Of a stretch of 64,000 nucleotides of DNA, positions 24,994-32,757 are shown one piece after another. Source of the stretch: Bacteroidales bacterium (GTDB lineage Bacteria > Bacteroidota > Bacteroidia > Bacteroidales > UBA932); contig JAKSKN010000007.1 of NCBI GenBank assembly GCA_024401695.1, positions 1 to 64,000 of the forward strand, written 5' to 3'. Positions within the stretch are counted from its first letter, which is position 1, and each line of letters begins with the position of its first letter. Below the pieces are notes generated by a model, which had not been told where the DNA came from, ran no database searches, and saw nothing but the letters and a program-made list of their open reading frames with translations. The translations under genes and the position numbers were made by a program.

Positions 24994-25046
24994 TGTACAA
25001 TTTTTGGTAAAGGTAAATGTACCGTTTTTCGTAAAGTAAAATGTAC
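24994..25046 (+). mobile_element. IS21-family-like end with 24-bp iterons (remnant)
   Basis: TGTAC recurs at 24994, 25018 and 25042, exactly 24 bp apart, with similar sequence between (TTTTTGGTAAAGGTAAA and TTTTTCGTAAAGTAAAA). Multiple terminal repeats beginning TGT are typical of IS21-family ends. A promoter box TAACTTTG (25076-25083) and a broken transposase start follow. Confidence 0.55.
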
Positions 25047-25107
25047 ATCTTAACCGGAAAAAGTAAAGGCATCCATAACTTTGTAAATCACAACAAATAC
25101 AAATGCT

Positions 25108-25182
25108 ATGGATGCACAAGGACTCACGAGTTCGCAAAGGAAACTCGTAATGTGGTACAAAGTTAAAGAATTATTTCTATGA
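25108..25182 (+). pseudogene. Truncated IstA-like transposase N-terminus
   Basis: 24 residues beginning MDAQGLTSSQRKLVMWYKVK, similar to the start of IS21-family IstA proteins in Bacteroidales, then an early stop that overlaps the next ATG. The helix-turn-helix and DDE domains are missing. Placement right behind the 24-bp iterons supports the IS21 call. Confidence 0.45.
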
Positions 25183-25370
25183 CAGCTCTCAAATTCCTCA
25201 TTCTGGCCATAGCAATTACATGCAGCCTTTGAATTGCGTGCTGGGTGATATTCGGTATTGCACAATCTGTCAATTATGCCAAATACAATAAACCGTTTAA
25301 GCATACAATAGGCTTCTGGTGGTTCATCGTAGCGGGACTCGCCTGGTCTGCATCCTTTGTGTTTTTCTAA
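25179..25370 (+). pseudogene. Small two-TM membrane protein interrupted by TGA
   Basis: A 63-codon frame with one in-frame TGA at 25230. Before it: MTALKFLILAIAITCSL (membrane segment). After it: WVIFGIAQSVNY and FWWFIVAGLAWSASFVFF (second membrane segment), then TAA directly before the recombinase ATG. The frame continues meaningfully across the stop, so this is most likely a gene killed by a point mutation. Read-through cannot be excluded. Confidence 0.5.
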
Positions 25371-25371
25371 A

Positions 25372-25548
25372 ATGAGTAAAGCTGTAATATACGCCCGAGT
25401 CTCCAGCACCGGCGACAGACAGGACATCGAGACCCAGACCGAGCTGGGGTTCTACATCCTCAACCGCTGCTACTCGGTGATGTTCCGTATCGGAGCCGCC
25501 GTCGAACTGCGGAGGCTCGGCTACCGAAGCCTGCTCTTGGCTGACTGA
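25372..25548 (+). pseudogene. Serine-recombinase N-terminus fused to a duplicated gene fragment
   Basis: 58-residue chimeric frame. Residues 1-17 (MSKAVIYARVSSTGDRQ) are the N-terminus of a resolvase/invertase-type serine recombinase including the catalytic Ser in RVSS. From residue ~18 the frame continues as the C-terminus of the 18108-18647 protein (IETQTELGFYILNRC...). It cannot be an active recombinase. The junction lies where both sequences read like GACAxCGAG, suggesting microhomology joining. Confidence 0.75.
25425..25524 (+). repeat. 100-bp duplicate of 18129-18228
   Basis: By eye 99 of 100 positions agree with the reverse complement of 18129-18228 (only CGG versus CAG near the end). 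It donates the tail of the chimeric recombinase frame and also the stop codon of the convergent TonB-receptor-like gene. Confidence 0.85.
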
Positions 25549-27902
25549 CCGGCACCGGTACCCTTGTACTTGTTGGAAGCGCTGTTGAAGCGATATGACA
25601 CGCGCAGGATGACGCAGGAGTTGAACTTGTCGTTGGGCTGGTCTACTAAGTAACGGCCGAAATCCATACGGGCATATACCGCCGAGGAGTTGAAGATATC
25701 CTCCCAGGTGAGACGGAAGGTCAGCGCATCATCCTTGAGGAATGATTTCTGGAGACTCAGCGAAGCATTCTGAATCGGCCTGTAAACCTCGGCGTTCGAT
25801 GTGTTCATCCTGCTGATGTATGAATAATTTGCCTCAAGCTGCCAACTGTTCTTGAAACGGAAGGAATTGTTGAGCTGTGCCACGTACATCGGCTTGTTGA
25901 ACGAGACGCTGCGACGGCCGCCCTCTGCATTCGGGTCTTCGAGCGACAGGGTCAGGAACTGCTTTTCCATTCCAAGCGTGAAGCTTGGATGCCAGACGCC
26001 TGCAGTCGGCGCCGCGATAAGGTAAAAGCTCATCTTGCGCAGCGGGACATCCAGATTGGCAAGCTTTATCAATACCACACCTTCATCGTTGTACGGCGTG
26101 GTCCATTGGACGAAATAATTGTCAATCCTCTCGTAATTGCCGACGAAAGTCAACCATTTCCAATTGGCGTTCAGCGAGGCGTTCCGGCGTTTTTCGCTGA
26201 GGAGCATCGGATCCCCGCTCTGATAACAATAGCGGTTGTTGTACGACATTTCGGTTGAGAGCATATTGAAATCCGGACGCTGGGTCTTGCCCGTATATGA
26301 AAGGGATATTCCCACCGGACCTGCCATCGTCGCAAAGCTGAACGAAGGGAACCAGTCATTGAAGGACTTCTGGACGGATGCCCCGCCGGCAAGTTTGTCC
26401 ACATAGGAATAATCTGCGTGCTCGAAGCGGAGCCCGGCGCTGAACTGACCGAAAGGCAGTGCGACGGCATATTCGGCGAAGCCGGCGATATTGTTCTCTG
26501 TCAGGAAGGCGTCAGTGTCCGGAATGTCGGAGAAAGTGATGGAGTAGGTCTGTCCGGCACGGACATAAGTCTCCTCGGCGCCGAACTGGAGTTTTCCTTT
26601 CCAGACTGGGAGCGAGAGCACGAGCTTGCCGGCGCCCAGATAGGTCTCGGATTTCTGCACGGACGACAATTCGGCAGGAGAAACCCAGCTGGACTCTTTC
26701 ATTTCATTTGTGCTGTCGTACCTGCCGTTGACGAAGTCGGCGTTGAAATTGATGTTGAGACTGCCGACGTTGCCGTCGTAATAGAGGTTTCCGTTCCACT
26801 GCGTATTTGTCGGGATACGCGAGTCGTTCGTCGTGGAAAGGTAGTCTTCCTGCACGGAATCCAGGAATATCTCTGTATTCATCACGAGCCTGCCATATCC
26901 GAATGAGCCCTGGTCACGGTTTATCTTGAAACCCAGGGAATGATTTTCATTGATCTGCCAGTTGGCGCCTCCCTGAAACTGGAATCCGCCCATATGGTTC
27001 CTGTAGTCCAGTGTGCCTTTCTCACGGAACTGATGATATCCGTCGGGCTTTTCAAGGGAAGTGATGCCGTCGATGGTGCTGATCTGATAGCTTCTGTTGT
27101 TCCAGTAAACCAGCTTGCCGAAGAAGTCCCATCCCCTGACGCGGTAATTCAGGTCAAGCACCGACCAGGATGGTTCAAGGTCGCTGCAGCTGTAGATGTG
27201 CTGCTTTGCCTGGCTGGTCAGGGCGAAACTGAAGCCGTCGCCCTGACGTTTGACGGTGCGGATGCGCACTACGCTGCGGATGTCGCCGCCGTAGAGCGCT
27301 CCGGGGTTGCTGACGACCTCGATGGACCTGATGTCTTCGGACACAAGGTTGCGCAGTTCGGAGTTGTCGGTAACCTTTCGCCCGTTGATATAGTATTGAG
27401 GAGCGCCCCGTCCTATGACTTCGAGTCCGTCGCCCTTGTTTATCATTCCCGGCACCTTGCCGAGCACATCCAGGGCGTTGCCGCTATGCTCAAGGACGGA
27501 GCCGGTGATATTGGTGACCACCGCGTCACCTTTTATCTCCGTCCTTGGAAGCGAAGCATTGACTACTGCTCCTTCGAGCATCTTCGCATCGGGACGAAGC
27601 TGCACTGTTTTCGGGACGGAGAGCTCGGAGGACGGAATTTCCACCGTGCCATATCCTATCATTGAAATCTGCACAAGCGAAGCGTCTTCAGGGAGAGCGG
27701 TTTCGTAAAGGCCGCTTTCATCCGTCATTCCTCCGCAGAGAATGGTTGAATCAGGGAGCGAAAGCACCGCGACTGTGGCGAACTCCAATGGTGCGTCATT
27801 TTCATCAAGTACCGTACAACGGGCGCGCAGCCCGGAATTCTGGGCGTAGAGAACAATGCCGAGGAGCATTGACGCCGCAAGGGAAACAATTGCTTTTTTC
27901 AT
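25521..27902 (-). CDS. TonB-receptor-like outer membrane beta-barrel protein
   Basis: 793 residues from the ATG at 27902 (an upstream in-frame start lacks support because it overlaps the LytTR gene). Signal peptide to ~YAQ, then a carboxypeptidase regulatory-like domain (ARCTVLDENDAPLEFATVAVL...DESGLYE), a plug-like region (LGKVPGMI, YYINGRKV, IEVVSNPGALYGG) and a long barrel of the OMP_b-brl_3 type. No SusD partner adjoins it. The final residues (GAGQSAKSRLR) and the TAG stop come from the inserted 100-bp duplicate, so the original C-terminus was altered: the barrel now ends VSYRFN plus a tail. It is divergent from the LytTR regulator, which probably controls it. Confidence 0.85.
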   Translation of the reverse strand: MKKAIVSLAASMLLGIVLYAQNSGLRARCTVLDENDAPLEFATVAVLSLPDSTILCGGMTDESGLYETALPEDASLVQISMIGYGTVEIPSSELSVPKTVQLRPDAKMLEGAVVNASLPRTEIKGDAVVTNITGSVLEHSGNALDVLGKVPGMINKGDGLEVIGRGAPQYYINGRKVTDNSELRNLVSEDIRSIEVVSNPGALYGGDIRSVVRIRTVKRQGDGFSFALTSQAKQHIYSCSDLEPSWSVLDLNYRVRGWDFFGKLVYWNNRSYQISTIDGITSLEKPDGYHQFREKGTLDYRNHMGGFQFQGGANWQINENHSLGFKINRDQGSFGYGRLVMNTEIFLDSVQEDYLSTTNDSRIPTNTQWNGNLYYDGNVGSLNINFNADFVNGRYDSTNEMKESSWVSPAELSSVQKSETYLGAGKLVLSLPVWKGKLQFGAEETYVRAGQTYSITFSDIPDTDAFLTENNIAGFAEYAVALPFGQFSAGLRFEHADYSYVDKLAGGASVQKSFNDWFPSFSFATMAGPVGISLSYTGKTQRPDFNMLSTEMSYNNRYCYQSGDPMLLSEKRRNASLNANWKWLTFVGNYERIDNYFVQWTTPYNDEGVVLIKLANLDVPLRKMSFYLIAAPTAGVWHPSFTLGMEKQFLTLSLEDPNAEGGRRSVSFNKPMYVAQLNNSFRFKNSWQLEANYSYISRMNTSNAEVYRPIQNASLSLQKSFLKDDALTFRLTWEDIFNSSAVYARMDFGRYLVDQPNDKFNSCVILRVSYRFNSASNKYKGTGAGQSAKSRLR

Positions 27903-27910
27903 ATCGGCGG

Positions 27911-27918
27911 CAAAGTTA
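27911..27918 (-). promoter_or_regulatory. -7 box of the TonB-receptor-like gene
   Basis: TAACTTTG on the minus strand, 8 nt before the ATG at 27902, with ATTG 20 nt further upstream as a -33-like element. Confidence 0.6.
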
Positions 27919-27984
27919 TGGTGCCGGCCTGCGCTGTGCAATACGGAGGGATACTTGGATTCTTCGCGGGGACAGATGGAGATT

Positions 27985-28020
27985 TTCCAACTGTCCCTGC
28001 CTGCTTTCCAATCGTCCCCG
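27985..28020. promoter_or_regulatory. Candidate LytTR operator: two direct repeats 21 bp apart
   Basis: TTTCCAACTGTCCC (27985-27998) and TTTCCAATCGTCCCC (28006-28020) share TTTCCAA followed by GTCCC. Their 21-bp period equals two helical turns, as expected for a LytTR dimer. They lie between the divergent receptor and LytTR genes, just upstream of the LytTR -33 region. Confidence 0.6.
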
Positions 28021-28024
28021 AACG

Positions 28025-28055
28025 CTTGCGGGGATATGTAATTTGCGTATTTTTG
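28025..28055 (+). promoter_or_regulatory. Promoter of the LytTR gene
   Basis: CTTG (28025-28028), 19-nt spacer, TATTTTTG (28048-28055). The first ATG lies 4 nt later at 28060, so the mRNA should be leaderless. Confidence 0.6.
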
Positions 28056-28059
28056 TACA

Positions 28060-28938
28060 ATGATGAAGAGGATCCAGAAAATAAGCATCCGGGACTATGC
28101 CCTGCTCAGCATAGGCTTTTTCCTGTTTTTCACCCTGATGAGGCCATACGGGATTGAAAATTCCGTCAGCGACAAGCTGTGGGCCCTGCAGAGTCTGGGA
28201 TGCTGCTCGCTGATTTTTGTCGCCGCCCTGATTTCGGAAGTCATTGTGTCCTACGTCTTCCGTCTGCCCTGCGACTATTCCAAGGATTGGCCATATCAGG
28301 TACGGAGAGGAATCATTTTCTTCATATTTCTTGCAGTCCTGATATCGGCCTTTGGCGGCCAGTATTTCACCATCATAGAATGGGGATGGAAAAAGTGGTA
28401 TTATTTCTGGATAGATTACGACCAAAATTTTTCTCTCCAATGGTATTGGAACAGTTTCCGCCAGGATTTGATATGGGCCATTTTCGTAGCCGTGTACTGG
28501 CTGTTCATGACCAAAAGCCGTATGAAGGAGCACAAGATCCGGGAGCTGACATCCCTGAACGACGCCATCGACCAGGCCGGAACAGTCTGTGAGGAGCCTG
28601 CCGGCGTTGTGGAAATCTGCGGCGAATACAAGGAATCGCTTACAGTCTCCCCCACAGACATCCTCTATATGGAATCCATCGCCAATTACCTGAGCATCTG
28701 GTACTTCCAGGACGGGGAGCTGAAGCAGAAACGGATACGCACCACCCTCAAGAGCGTGGAAGAGGCCCTGGCCGGATACACCTTCCTCCTCCACTGCCAC
28801 CGCGCATTCCTCGTCAACACCCGCTTCATCACTCACGTCGACGGCAACTCTGCCGGCTGCCAGCTCCACCTTTTCAGCATTGACCGGACCATCCCGGTAT
28901 CCAAAGCTAACATCGAAGCCCTGCGACGTGCCATATAG
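28060..28938 (+). CDS. Membrane-anchored LytTR transcriptional regulator
   Basis: 292 residues. Four membrane segments lie in the first ~150 residues (e.g. YALLSIGFFLFFTLM, SLIFVAALISEVIVSYVF, GIIFFIFLAVLISAFGG, DLIWAIFVAVYWLFM). A linker is followed by a C-terminal LytTR DNA-binding domain (~195-292) with DILYMESIANYLSIWY, RTTLKSVEEAL, LLHCHRAFLVNTRFI and IPVSKANIEALRRAI, all typical. No receiver domain is present, so a signal is probably sensed in the membrane. It is divergent from the outer membrane protein gene with 21-bp-spaced direct repeats between. ATGATG gives two adjacent start options (28060, 28063). Confidence 0.88.
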   Translation: MMKRIQKISIRDYALLSIGFFLFFTLMRPYGIENSVSDKLWALQSLGCCSLIFVAALISEVIVSYVFRLPCDYSKDWPYQVRRGIIFFIFLAVLISAFGGQYFTIIEWGWKKWYYFWIDYDQNFSLQWYWNSFRQDLIWAIFVAVYWLFMTKSRMKEHKIRELTSLNDAIDQAGTVCEEPAGVVEICGEYKESLTVSPTDILYMESIANYLSIWYFQDGELKQKRIRTTLKSVEEALAGYTFLLHCHRAFLVNTRFITHVDGNSAGCQLHLFSIDRTIPVSKANIEALRRAI

Positions 28939-28978
28939 TGTGTTTTTCATCGCAGGCTTGAATTTTTTCATATTACTC

Positions 28979-29025
28979 GTCGCAAGGAAACCCAGAAATC
29001 TTCAGTTTCTGGGAGGAATTGCGAC
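28979..29025. repeat. Nested inverted repeat with TCTTCAG loop (left of IS110)
   Basis: Outer arms GTCGCAA/TTGCGAC enclose a perfect hairpin CCCAGAAA-TCTTCAG-TTTCTGGG (28991-29013). A second nested palindrome (GACTCC...GGCGAG-GCTG-CTCGCC...GGAGTC) follows at about 29049-29084. Confidence 0.7.
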
Positions 29026-29130
29026 CTGCCTTTTTCGTAGATGGCTGCGACTCCACGGCGAGGCTGCTCGCCTCCTTGGGAGTCAAAGATAAGGTGTTCT
29101 GTGGAAGTAACTGATATAACAATAATTACG

Positions 29131-29175
29131 CGAAATGACCCCTCTGAATTTCGTGGGGGTCATTTCGTTTATTTT
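29131..29175 (+). terminator. Terminator downstream of LytTR gene
   Basis: CGAAATGACCCC (29131-29142) pairs perfectly with GGGGTCATTTCG (29156-29167), followed by TTTATTTT. Confidence 0.8.
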
Positions 29176-30898
29176 ATTGAGTTATAGCAACTTGCTCAGA
29201 ACGGTCTTTACTTCAAAAAATAACGATGCAAATTTTGCCAGTCTGAACATATAAATTTTTGTAACTTTCCTCTATAAATCAGGTATTCCATACGTGCGAG
29301 GGATAAGCAAAAGCGGATATGGCATCACAAGTGTGTATGGCGAGCCATCCACCTCTCGGTAAGGCGGATAAGATAATAAATAACTTTCCTCTTCGAACTC
29401 TGCGGTTCAAACGGGCCTCCTATGCCGCATAGAGCGTTAGCCAATTTACAAGAACGGGGTCGAACCACCATAAAGTTAGTGACCTTACAATATGCGGTAT
29501 ATATTGATCCGACCGACTATTCGGCAGCCGGGGCAATATCAGGGGTGAAGTCGCGATAGGCGACATTGTCGTGTATCACGTACCAGACAGCGGTAAGGAC
29601 CTTTCTGGCAATGGCTACCTGCACTTTCATCTTGTTCTTTCTGCGAATGACGACCTGATGGTAGCTGAACTTGTTGAAGTAGCATCCTTGCTTTTTGGAT
29701 GCGGCCCAGGCACACTCAATGAGAGTTTTTCTCAAGTATCTGTTCCCGTGTGTAGTGCTTCTGACTTTGATCTTGCCGGCGCTTTCCTCGTTGCGTGGCT
29801 TCAGACCGCACCATGATACAAGGTGGGCGGCATCTTCGAACGATGACATATCTGTACCCACTTCGGCGATTATAGCTGTAGCCGAACGTCCCTTGATTCC
29901 TGGGATGGTCTGAAGGTTCTTCAACTGCTGAGGAAAGTATTGTTGGCAGATGGCATCCATCTTCGACTGGCATTCGTCCTTGTGCTTCTCGGCAAGAGCG
30001 ACCTCCTCCCGCAACTGGCGGATAATGTCAATGTCCGTTTCGGATATGACTCCGGTGAGAGACGCCAGGACAACATCCTTGCCGACACGATTGACGGTAC
30101 GACCATGGATGACATTCGCCAATTCCGCAGGATCACGAGTTCCCTCGGATATGAGACGGACAACCTCCTTGTAGCTCTTCCCGTCGGTTGTGGCGACATA
30201 GTTGCTGATACGGATGTTGCAGCGCTGCAATGCCGCATCAAGTTTACCGAGTTTGCGTACGCACTCTGCATTCAGGTCGGAGATACGCCGGTCATACTGG
30301 CGCAGCTGCTGGATAAGGTCATCCGGCACGTAACTTCCCTTGATGAGGTCCTTGAGAAGGCAGGTGGCAATCCACTCCGCATCCTTCACATCGCTCTTCT
30401 TTCCGGGAAGTTGTTTAATGAAGTACGGATTGACCAACTTGAGATTGACATAGTTTTCCAGCACCCTCCACACTGGCATCCAATAGATGCTCGTGCTCTC
30501 CATACAGACCTCTTCCACGTGGTACTCCATCATTTTTGCGAGCATCTGCTCGAGTTCCGGAGTCAGGACTCCATACTTTTCTTGAAAAACGATACCGTTT
30601 TCATTGAGAATACAGACGAACACACTATCTTTGTGAACGTCAAGACCGCATACTTGTCTCATAGGCATTCAAAATTTTGGGACACCAAGCCCGTTTAACT
30701 TATATTCGTGCGGCAGGCAGTGATGCCATGTCCGCTCTTGCCAACAAAGATAGTATGGGGTCTTGATTTTTATCTAAACCGGCCTAAAAACGCTGGTTTT
30801 TATCTATATTTAGGAATATGAAACAGGAGGCCGAAAGGCGAGAAAAGGTAGGAGTTATGATACAAGTCGTAACGCATGCACTACTGGAGAGTCACAAG
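29176..30898 (-). mobile_element. IS110-family insertion sequence (limits approximate)
   Basis: The transposase gene 29517-30668 has ~340 bp of gene-free DNA on its 3' side and ~230-340 bp on its 5' side. IS110 elements lack classical inverted repeats, and long noncoding ends carry the bridge (seeker) RNA. On the 3' side TAACTTTCCTCT occurs at 29262-29273 and 29381-29392. On the 5' side a TTTTTATCTA motif repeats near 30763 and 30796. Exact ends were not determined. Confidence 0.5.
29517..30668 (-). CDS. IS110-family transposase
   Basis: 383 residues, full length. N-terminal RuvC-like DEDD domain: GLDVHKDSVFV (Asp), CMESTSIYW (Glu), SDVKDAEWIA (Asp/Asp). A central coiled-coil region is followed by the transposase_20 domain with a helix-hairpin-helix (LQTIPGIKGRSATAIIAEVG), FEDAAHLVSWCGLKPRNEESAGK and the serine-containing RSTTHGNRYLRKTLIECAW. 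The family uses the DEDD site and a catalytic serine for RNA-guided recombination. No frameshift or stop is seen, so the element may be active. Confidence 0.95.
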   Translation of the reverse strand: MPMRQVCGLDVHKDSVFVCILNENGIVFQEKYGVLTPELEQMLAKMMEYHVEEVCMESTSIYWMPVWRVLENYVNLKLVNPYFIKQLPGKKSDVKDAEWIATCLLKDLIKGSYVPDDLIQQLRQYDRRISDLNAECVRKLGKLDAALQRCNIRISNYVATTDGKSYKEVVRLISEGTRDPAELANVIHGRTVNRVGKDVVLASLTGVISETDIDIIRQLREEVALAEKHKDECQSKMDAICQQYFPQQLKNLQTIPGIKGRSATAIIAEVGTDMSSFEDAAHLVSWCGLKPRNEESAGKIKVRSTTHGNRYLRKTLIECAWAASKKQGCYFNKFSYHQVVIRRKNKMKVQVAIARKVLTAVWYVIHDNVAYRDFTPDIAPAAE

Positions 30899-30921
30899 CC
30901 CATTAGTCTTCAGCTAATGGG
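30899..30921. repeat. Hairpin with TCTTCAG loop (right of IS110)
   Basis: CCCATTAG-TCTTCAG-CTAATGGG: an 8-bp stem and 7-nt loop. The loop and the outer CCCA/TGGG pairs are the same as in the hairpin at 28991-29013, but the inner stem pairs differ. Confidence 0.75.
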
Positions 30922-31015
30922 TAGTTGACAAATTGTGACGTATTTCGTTATATCCTGCGTTTATATGGCAGAATAAGTTTTTGAAGATTTGTAAAGGATA
31001 GAAAATCGAACGAAC

Positions 31016-31573
31016 GTGTATCGTGATTTGGACGAGCCGGATCTAGCCAGACTCTGTTCAGAAAATGACAGGCAAGCACAAAATGAGTTGTATACAAGGT
31101 ATGCGACCTGGCTGTTTACACTCTGTCGGCGATACACAAAGGACGAGAGCGAAGCCTTGGATCTCTTACAGGATTCGATTATTAAGGCACTCAATAAGAT
31201 TTCTTCTTTCAAGTATAGCGGTAAAGGCTCTTTGTATGCCTGGATAAGGAGAATTACAGTGAATGCTGCTCTTGACAATATCAGGAAACACCGGCTCAAG
31301 TTCGTGTCACTTGACTTGTTCCACTCTGACACAATTCCTGAACCTCAGGAGAGTGATGTCGCTGAAATAACGCAAGAACAACTATTGGACATAATTTCGG
31401 ACCTGCCTGAAGCTCAGCGTGCTGTGTTCAATTTGTTTTGCATAGATGGGTACTCACATAAAGAGATAGCGGAGATGCTTGGGATAAGCGAAAAAGGTTC
31501 GGCCAGTATGCTCGCAAAGGCGCGAAAACAATTGAAAATCAGAATATACAACATTGTCAATAAATCGGAATAG
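31016..31573 (+). CDS. ECF-type sigma-70 family factor
   Basis: 185 residues from a GTG at 31016; an in-frame stop just upstream leaves no ATG alternative. Region 2 (ENDRQAQNELYTRYATWLFTLCRRYTKDESEALDLLQDSIIKALNKI...GSLYAWIRRITVNAALDNIRK) and region 4 (LPEAQRAVFNLFCIDGYSHKEIAEMLGISEKGSASMLAKARKQL) are both complete. It directs RNA polymerase to specific promoters. The next gene starts 1 nt after its stop, encodes a membrane protein with a short cytoplasmic N-terminus, and probably controls it. Likely target: the receptor/protease island downstream. Confidence 0.92.
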   Translation: MYRDLDEPDLARLCSENDRQAQNELYTRYATWLFTLCRRYTKDESEALDLLQDSIIKALNKISSFKYSGKGSLYAWIRRITVNAALDNIRKHRLKFVSLDLFHSDTIPEPQESDVAEITQEQLLDIISDLPEAQRAVFNLFCIDGYSHKEIAEMLGISEKGSASMLAKARKQLKIRIYNIVNKSE

Positions 31574-31574
31574 G

Positions 31575-32720
31575 ATGAAAAGATTTGAGGACTTGATCAG
31601 GGATAAACTGGCAGGCTATGAAAGCAGCCTTCCAGAGGGAAGCCTTGCCAGGTTCAATACAAAACTTGATGCAGTGCCCGGGGCTAATTCACACAGTAGG
31701 AGACCATCTCCGTACTGGGTGTTGCTTCCAGTTCTTGCCGCCGGCCTCGCATTGTTTTTCATCCTTGGAAATCATCAAACGAATGACAGTATCAATGTTG
31801 CGGTTGATGAACCATACGTGGCAGAAGTGTATGAGCCGCCTGTTGAGTTGAAAAATGAGCCGGCAGAGGTACGGGCCGTAAAAGTGGTGGATTCTATCGC
31901 TGAATATGAGGAGAAGAAGGAAACAGAGTGCGAAGTCAGCGCGGCCGCCGAAGATGTTGTACCTACTGAGCCTACTGAGCATAGTGAGCCTGGCGAGGTT
32001 GCAGAAGATGCAGCCGCCGCCGAGACCGCTGGCGATAATCTATCCCCATTTGCTCCGCAAAAGCTGCTGTTAAAGAAGAACCGTTCTGACCTGAAAATAA
32101 TCCCTGCGGCAGCAGGAGTTGCCGCAGGTGGTGGCGCTATTGCCTTGGCATATGCTTTTGCAGACAATACAATTCATAATCCGGTCAAAGACCCGTCCCA
32201 GTCCGGGAGCATAAATGATCCCATTGGCTTTGAAGTCCCTTTGCAGGAAACTCATAAACTGCCTCTACGCGCAGGACTGTCACTGAGCATTCCGTTGAAT
32301 AGCAGGCTGTTCCTTTCGTCCGGGATTGATTATTCCTGGTATTCGTCTTCTTTGAAGTATTCAACGCTGGGAGTACAGGACCAGAATGCGCATTACCTCG
32401 GCATCCCGGTCAGGTTGAATTTCACAATTGCGGATACCAGATGGCTGGATGTATACATCGGAGCCGGTGCCTTGACGGATTTCTGTATTTCAGCCAACCA
32501 AAATGGTGTTGATGTCAAGCGCGACGGTGTCACTTTCTCATTTTTGGGCGCAGCCGGTGTTCAATTCAATTTTACGGATAATTTCGGCCTATATCTGGAG
32601 CCTGAGATTTCCTGGGCCATTCCGTCGGAGCATAGAGTTCTGAAAACATATAGAACAGCACACCCGGTGATGTTCACAATTTCTACAGGCCTCAGATTTA
32701 CATTGCCGACCAAATATTAG
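31575..32720 (+). CDS. Sigma-linked inner-membrane/periplasmic protein with barrel-like C-terminus
   Basis: 381 residues from the ATG at 31575, right behind the sigma stop. Layout: a ~45-residue cytoplasmic head (MKRFEDLIRDKLAGYESSLPEGSLARFNTKLD), one membrane segment (YWVLLPVLAAGLALFFIL), an acidic Pro/Glu/Ala-rich periplasmic linker, a hydrophobic GVAAGGGAIALAYAFA, and ~190 residues of beta-strand pattern ending STGLRFTLPTKY, like the PorT/outer membrane barrel fold. Such hybrids commonly accompany Bacteroidota ECF sigma genes and may act as anti-sigma or signal transducers. Its last codons and the following bases recur at 38935-38980. Confidence 0.7.
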   Translation: MKRFEDLIRDKLAGYESSLPEGSLARFNTKLDAVPGANSHSRRPSPYWVLLPVLAAGLALFFILGNHQTNDSINVAVDEPYVAEVYEPPVELKNEPAEVRAVKVVDSIAEYEEKKETECEVSAAAEDVVPTEPTEHSEPGEVAEDAAAAETAGDNLSPFAPQKLLLKKNRSDLKIIPAAAGVAAGGGAIALAYAFADNTIHNPVKDPSQSGSINDPIGFEVPLQETHKLPLRAGLSLSIPLNSRLFLSSGIDYSWYSSSLKYSTLGVQDQNAHYLGIPVRLNFTIADTRWLDVYIGAGALTDFCISANQNGVDVKRDGVTFSFLGAAGVQFNFTDNFGLYLEPEISWAIPSEHRVLKTYRTAHPVMFTISTGLRFTLPTKY

Positions 32721-32733
32721 TGTTGACGTATTT
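32688..32733 (+). repeat. 46-bp direct repeat, copy 1 (gene end)
   Basis: GGCCTCAGATTT...GTATTT, covering the last ~10 codons and stop of the sigma-linked gene. Copy 2 at 38935-38980 differs at three positions. Confidence 0.8.
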
Positions 32734-32757
32734 CATGAATTGAAGCGTTTATGAGGT

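Larger units (their letters stand above)
24235..25075. other. Gene-free region rich in inverted repeats
   Basis: About 840 bp without a convincing gene. It holds a perfect 12-bp-arm palindrome (TTGCCTTCGGCA...TGCCGAAGGCAA, 24436-24462), two complex palindromic elements (listed separately) and an IS21-like end. Open frames across it have no recognisable product. Confidence 0.6.

Noticed and set aside
24638-25072. 144-codon minus-strand frame across the palindromes and the IS21-like end
   Set aside because: No recognisable protein; it crosses both structured elements and iterons, so it is an accidental opening.
25179-25370. Selenocysteine or recoded TGA in the small membrane frame
   Set aside because: No selenocysteine insertion element or selenoprotein-like context; surrounding genes are broken, so a point-mutation pseudogene is simpler.
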